A stretch of DNA of 8,829 bases from Actinobacteria bacterium UBA5976 (lineage in GTDB: Bacteria; Actinomycetota; Actinomycetes; S36-B12; UBA5976). Made by a program: the position numbers and the translations under genes. Below, in pieces: positions 6,360 through 8,829 of the stretch. The stretch spans positions 1,403 through 10,231 of the forward strand of contig DJBM01000083.1 of the NCBI GenBank assembly GCA_002430405.1. Reading direction: 5' to 3'. The number at the start of each line of letters is the position of its first letter. Position 1 is the stretch's first letter. The notes below the pieces were generated by a model, which searched no databases, was not told the DNA's origin, and saw only the letters and a list, made by a program, of their open reading frames with translations.

Positions 6360-6791
6360 TTACTTGGTTGCTGTGTCGGTCGTTTTGTATGGATCAGCAT
6401 CGCCTGAATATCTGGCTTTTGCTGCTTGTTCGGCAACCGCCTTATCCGCAAGTGCTGCCTCTTGCAGCAAGTCGTCAATGACTCGGACATTCTCCGGCAA
6501 CGCATCTCGAATAAATTCAACGGTGGGAGTGAATTTAATTCCGGTTCGTTTACCTATTTCGCTGCGAACTAGCCCCCTGCTGGAATCTAACGCTGCCGCG
6601 GAATCCTGCGCTTCAGTTTCATCGCCAAACACTGTGTAAAAGACCGTTGCTTCTCTAAGATCTGGCGAAACTCGGACACTCGTCACAGTTACAAAACCTA
6701 GTCGTGGATCTTTAACTTTAAGTTCTATGGTCTCTGCCACAATTTCCTGAAAGCGTTCACCGAGTTTTCGCGCTCGAGCTGCGTCTGCCAT
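6360..6791 (-). CDS. rbfA: 30S ribosome-binding factor A
   Basis: The 143-residue product is a single type II KH-fold protein that binds immature 30S subunits near 16S rRNA helix 1 and the neck, helping 5'-end maturation and assembly. Family features: an N-terminal helix with RARKLGERFQEIVAETI (6-22), DPRLGFVTVTSVRVSPDLREA (28-48), YTVFGDE (52-58), and LVRSEIGKRTGIKFTPTVEFIRD (74-96), the last covering the interrupted KH helix-turn. The tail after about 110 is charged and probably disordered. The ATG at 6791 has AAGGGG 6 nt upstream, a good ribosome binding site. It follows infB after 58 nt and nrnA starts 5 nt behind it. Confidence 0.97.
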   Translation of the reverse strand: MADAARARKLGERFQEIVAETIELKVKDPRLGFVTVTSVRVSPDLREATVFYTVFGDETEAQDSAAALDSSRGLVRSEIGKRTGIKFTPTVEFIRDALPENVRVIDDLLQEAALADKAVAEQAAKARYSGDADPYKTTDTATK

Positions 6792-6849
6792 CTTGAACCC
6801 CTTAACACATTTAACTTAAAAATTATTAACACCAGAACTAGAGCGATTG
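6792..6849 (-). other. AT-rich infB-rbfA spacer with 7-bp direct repeats
   Basis: The 58-nt spacer is clearly richer in A and T than its surroundings. It carries GTGTTAA twice on the transcript strand (6832-6826 and 6808-6802, 24 nt apart) and several TTAA tetranucleotides. It ends in the rbfA ribosome binding site AAGGGG (6803-6798). No good -35/-10 pair was found, so an internal promoter is possible but unsupported. Many actinobacteria carry a small DUF503 gene at this place; none is present here. Confidence 0.4.
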
Positions 6850-8829
6850 TTAAGTGCGAACTATCTCGCGCATTTCGAATGTTTCGATGATGTCGCCAAC
6901 TTTAATGTCATTGAACGATCCAAGCCCGATACCGCACTCAAACCCCTCGCGAACTTCGGTGGCATCATCCTTGAATCTACGCAAGGTATCAATGGATAGG
7001 TCTGCTTTCACAACAGCGCCATCGCGAACCAATCGGGCTTTTGCCTTGCGCCTAATATCACCGTTAAGAACTATGCAACCAGCGATATTTCCAAACTTGC
7101 TGGAACGAAATACATCGCGAACTTCAGCCGAACCGAGTTCAGCTTCTTCGTACTCAGCTTTACGCATTCCCTTAAGTGCAGATTCGATGTCGTCGATTAC
7201 GCCGTAAATTACGTTGTAATAACGGATTTCCACATTTTCTCGATCAGCCAAGTCGCGTGACTTTCCTTCTGGTCGAACGTTAAAGCCAATGATCATCGCA
7301 TCCGAAGCAGCTGCAAGTGAAACGTCATTTTCAGTAATTGCGCCAACGCCACGATGGATAACACGCAAAATTACATTTTCGTCATCTACGTCAATGTTGA
7401 GAAGTGCATCTTCAAGTGCTTCCACAGAACCAGATACGTCACCCTTGATGATGATCTTTAGCTCAACAACTTCACCCTTTTCCAATGCCTTGAGGACATC
7501 TTCGAGAGTGTGACGGCCACGGCGGGCTGCGAGTTCCGCATTTCGTTCGCGAGCGCCACGAGATTGCGCAATCTGACGAGCAATGCGATCTTCTGCAACA
7601 ACTAAGAAACTATCGCCCGCACTTGGCACTGATGTCAGACCCAAAACTTGAACTGCGCGAGCTGGACCAGCTTCCTTAACAGCTTCGCCATTTTCATCCA
7701 TCATGGCGCGAACGCGACCAAATGCATCGCCCACAACAATGGAATCGCCAGGACGAAGTGTTCCACGTTGCACCAATACAGTGGCAACAGGTCCACGACC
7801 ACGATCGAGATTTGCTTCAATTGCAACACCTTGTGCGTCCTGCACAGGATTGGCCCGTAGATCCAGACCGGCATCGGCAGTAAGCAAAATCGAATCAATT
7901 AATTCAGTGATGTTTAGATTTGATTTTGCTGATACGTCAACAAAGATCGTGTCGCCACCATACTCTTCTGGAACTAAACCATATTCCGTTAACTGGCCAC
8001 GAACCTTAGTTGGATCAGATCCTTCTTTATCGATCTTGTTAACAGCAACAACAATTGGAACGCCGGCAGCTTGGGCATGGTTGAGAGCTTCAATAGTTTG
8101 TGGCTTAACACCATCATCGGCAGCAACTACCAAGACTGCAATGTCAGTTACTTGAGCGCCACGTGCACGCATGGCGGTAAATGCCTCGTGTCCAGGAGTA
8201 TCAATAAATGTTATTGCGCGCTCAATACCATCATGTGTGTGGTGAATTTGGTAAGCGCCAATGTGCTGGGTGATTCCACCTGCTTCCCGCTCAATGACGT
8301 TCGTCTGTCGAATCGCATCAAGCAGTCGTGTCTTACCGTGATCCACGTGACCCATTACGGTAACAACTGGCGGTCTAATTACTAAGTCTTCCTCGTCACC
8401 TTCGTTACCAAACTCAAGATCATAGGATTCCAAAAGTTCTCGGTCTTCGTCTTCTGGTGAAATAATTTGGATTTCGTAATTTAGTTCGGCACCTAGTAGT
8501 TGCAGTGTCTCCTCATTTACCGATTGAGTGGCAGTTACCATTTCGCCCATCTTGAAAAGAATCTGCACAAGTGAGGCTGGCTCAGCATTTATTTTGTCTG
8601 CGAAATCACTCAGCGAACATCCGCGAGCGAGCCGAAGTACATCGCCGCGCCCCATTGCAACTGCGGAGCCACCAGTAACTGGCGCCATCATGTTGTCGTA
8701 CTCTTGACGCTTTGCACGCTTTGACTTACGACCCTTTGAAGGCCTGCCACCGGATTTACCAAAAGCGCCAGCAGCATTGCCGCGACCACCTGGTGAATTC
8801 GGGCGACCACCTGGACGACCACCTGGCGC
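6850..8829 (-). CDS. infB: Translation initiation factor IF-2, N-terminus outside the window
   Basis: The visible 659 residues are the C-terminal part of IF2, the GTPase that delivers fMet-tRNA to the 30S P site and promotes subunit joining. The first about 40 residues are the end of the disordered Gly/Arg/Pro-rich linker typical of actinobacteria, followed by KGRKSKRAKRQEYDNM and the IF2-N helical segment (about 63-120). G-domain motifs in visible numbering: G1 GHVDHGKT (160-167), G2 GGIT (184-187), G3 DTPGH (210-214), G4 NKID (264-267) and G5 SAK (300-302). Domains II, III (RGRHTLEDVLKALEKG) and the fMet-tRNA-binding C2 domain follow and end at VRT. The frame stays open to base 8829. An ATG pair at 8691/8688 is internal, because the residues before it are conserved IF2 sequence. 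Alternative in-frame starts giving shorter IF2 forms are known in E. coli but cannot be judged here. All motifs are intact. Confidence 0.98.
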   Translation of the reverse strand, partial: APGGRPGGRPNSPGGRGNAAGAFGKSGGRPSKGRKSKRAKRQEYDNMMAPVTGGSAVAMGRGDVLRLARGCSLSDFADKINAEPASLVQILFKMGEMVTATQSVNEETLQLLGAELNYEIQIISPEDEDRELLESYDLEFGNEGDEEDLVIRPPVVTVMGHVDHGKTRLLDAIRQTNVIEREAGGITQHIGAYQIHHTHDGIERAITFIDTPGHEAFTAMRARGAQVTDIAVLVVAADDGVKPQTIEALNHAQAAGVPIVVAVNKIDKEGSDPTKVRGQLTEYGLVPEEYGGDTIFVDVSAKSNLNITELIDSILLTADAGLDLRANPVQDAQGVAIEANLDRGRGPVATVLVQRGTLRPGDSIVVGDAFGRVRAMMDENGEAVKEAGPARAVQVLGLTSVPSAGDSFLVVAEDRIARQIAQSRGARERNAELAARRGRHTLEDVLKALEKGEVVELKIIIKGDVSGSVEALEDALLNIDVDDENVILRVIHRGVGAITENDVSLAAASDAMIIGFNVRPEGKSRDLADRENVEIRYYNVIYGVIDDIESALKGMRKAEYEEAELGSAEVRDVFRSSKFGNIAGCIVLNGDIRRKAKARLVRDGAVVKADLSIDTLRRFKDDATEVREGFECGIGLGSFNDIKVGDIIETFEMREIVRT
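8783..8826 (-). repeat. infB: Three copies of an 11-bp repeat in the infB linker
   Basis: CCAGGTGGTCG occurs at 8826-8816, 8814-8804 and 8793-8783 on the coding strand, encoding PGGR units. It belongs to the low-complexity Gly/Arg/Pro linker of actinobacterial IF2 and may continue past the window edge. Such tracts vary in copy number between strains. Confidence 0.8.

Noticed and set aside
6850..8691. ATG 8691 as the infB start
   Set aside because: The frame is open to the window edge, and the residues upstream (GRKSKRAKRQEYDN and PGGR repeats) are conserved actinobacterial IF2 sequence.

Overview
The window is an ordinary, intact stretch of a bacterial core-genome cluster for translation and RNA metabolism. 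Every gene is on the minus strand, so transcription runs from high to low coordinates. Order along transcription: infB (3' part) - rbfA - nrnA/cnpB (DHH-DHHA1 phosphoesterase) - truB - ribF - rpsO - pnp (gpsI) - M16 zinc protease (5' part). This order, and near-signature sequences in PNPase, IF2 and the M16 protease, point to an actinobacterium. Base composition looks like the mid-40s % GC by eye, low for the phylum. Together with the tight spacing, this suggests a streamlined low-GC lineage such as the freshwater acI group (Nanopelagicales). That placement is inference only.

Layout: 8829-6850 IF2 without its N-terminus; 6849-6792 an AT-rich spacer; 6791-6360 RbfA; 6354-5365 NrnA, 5 nt behind rbfA; 5349-4462 TruB, 15 nt behind nrnA; 4475-3555 RibF, overlapping truB by 14 nt; 3554-3419 a leader with inverted repeats in front of rpsO; 3418-3149 S15; 3148-2878 a 271-nt highly structured leader in front of pnp; 2877-661 PNPase; 657-1 M16 protease, 3 nt behind pnp with a strong hairpin in its first codons.

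How the genes fit together: IF2 (initiation), RbfA (30S maturation), TruB (tRNA U55 pseudouridine) and S15 (30S assembly) make and run the translation apparatus. NrnA/CnpB and PNPase degrade nucleotides and RNA. RibF makes FMN and FAD and rides in the operon by translational coupling to truB. The small gaps between rbfA, nrnA, truB and ribF, and between pnp and the protease, indicate co-transcription. The two larger gaps, before rpsO and before pnp, hold RNA structures rather than genes.

I found no mobile element, CRISPR, tRNA, rRNA or novel gene system. The most rewarding part is the RNA structure around rpsO and pnp. The pnp leader fits, by position and overall shape, the known actino-pnp RNA class. 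Read by eye, it has a nested P1/P2 stem around two contiguous hairpins. It is followed by two back-to-back hairpins that bury the whole Shine-Dalgarno sequence and place the AUG in a loop. One strand of P1 overlaps the anti-Shine-Dalgarno arm, which suggests a switch. All foldings were read by eye; no energy or covariation calculation was done.
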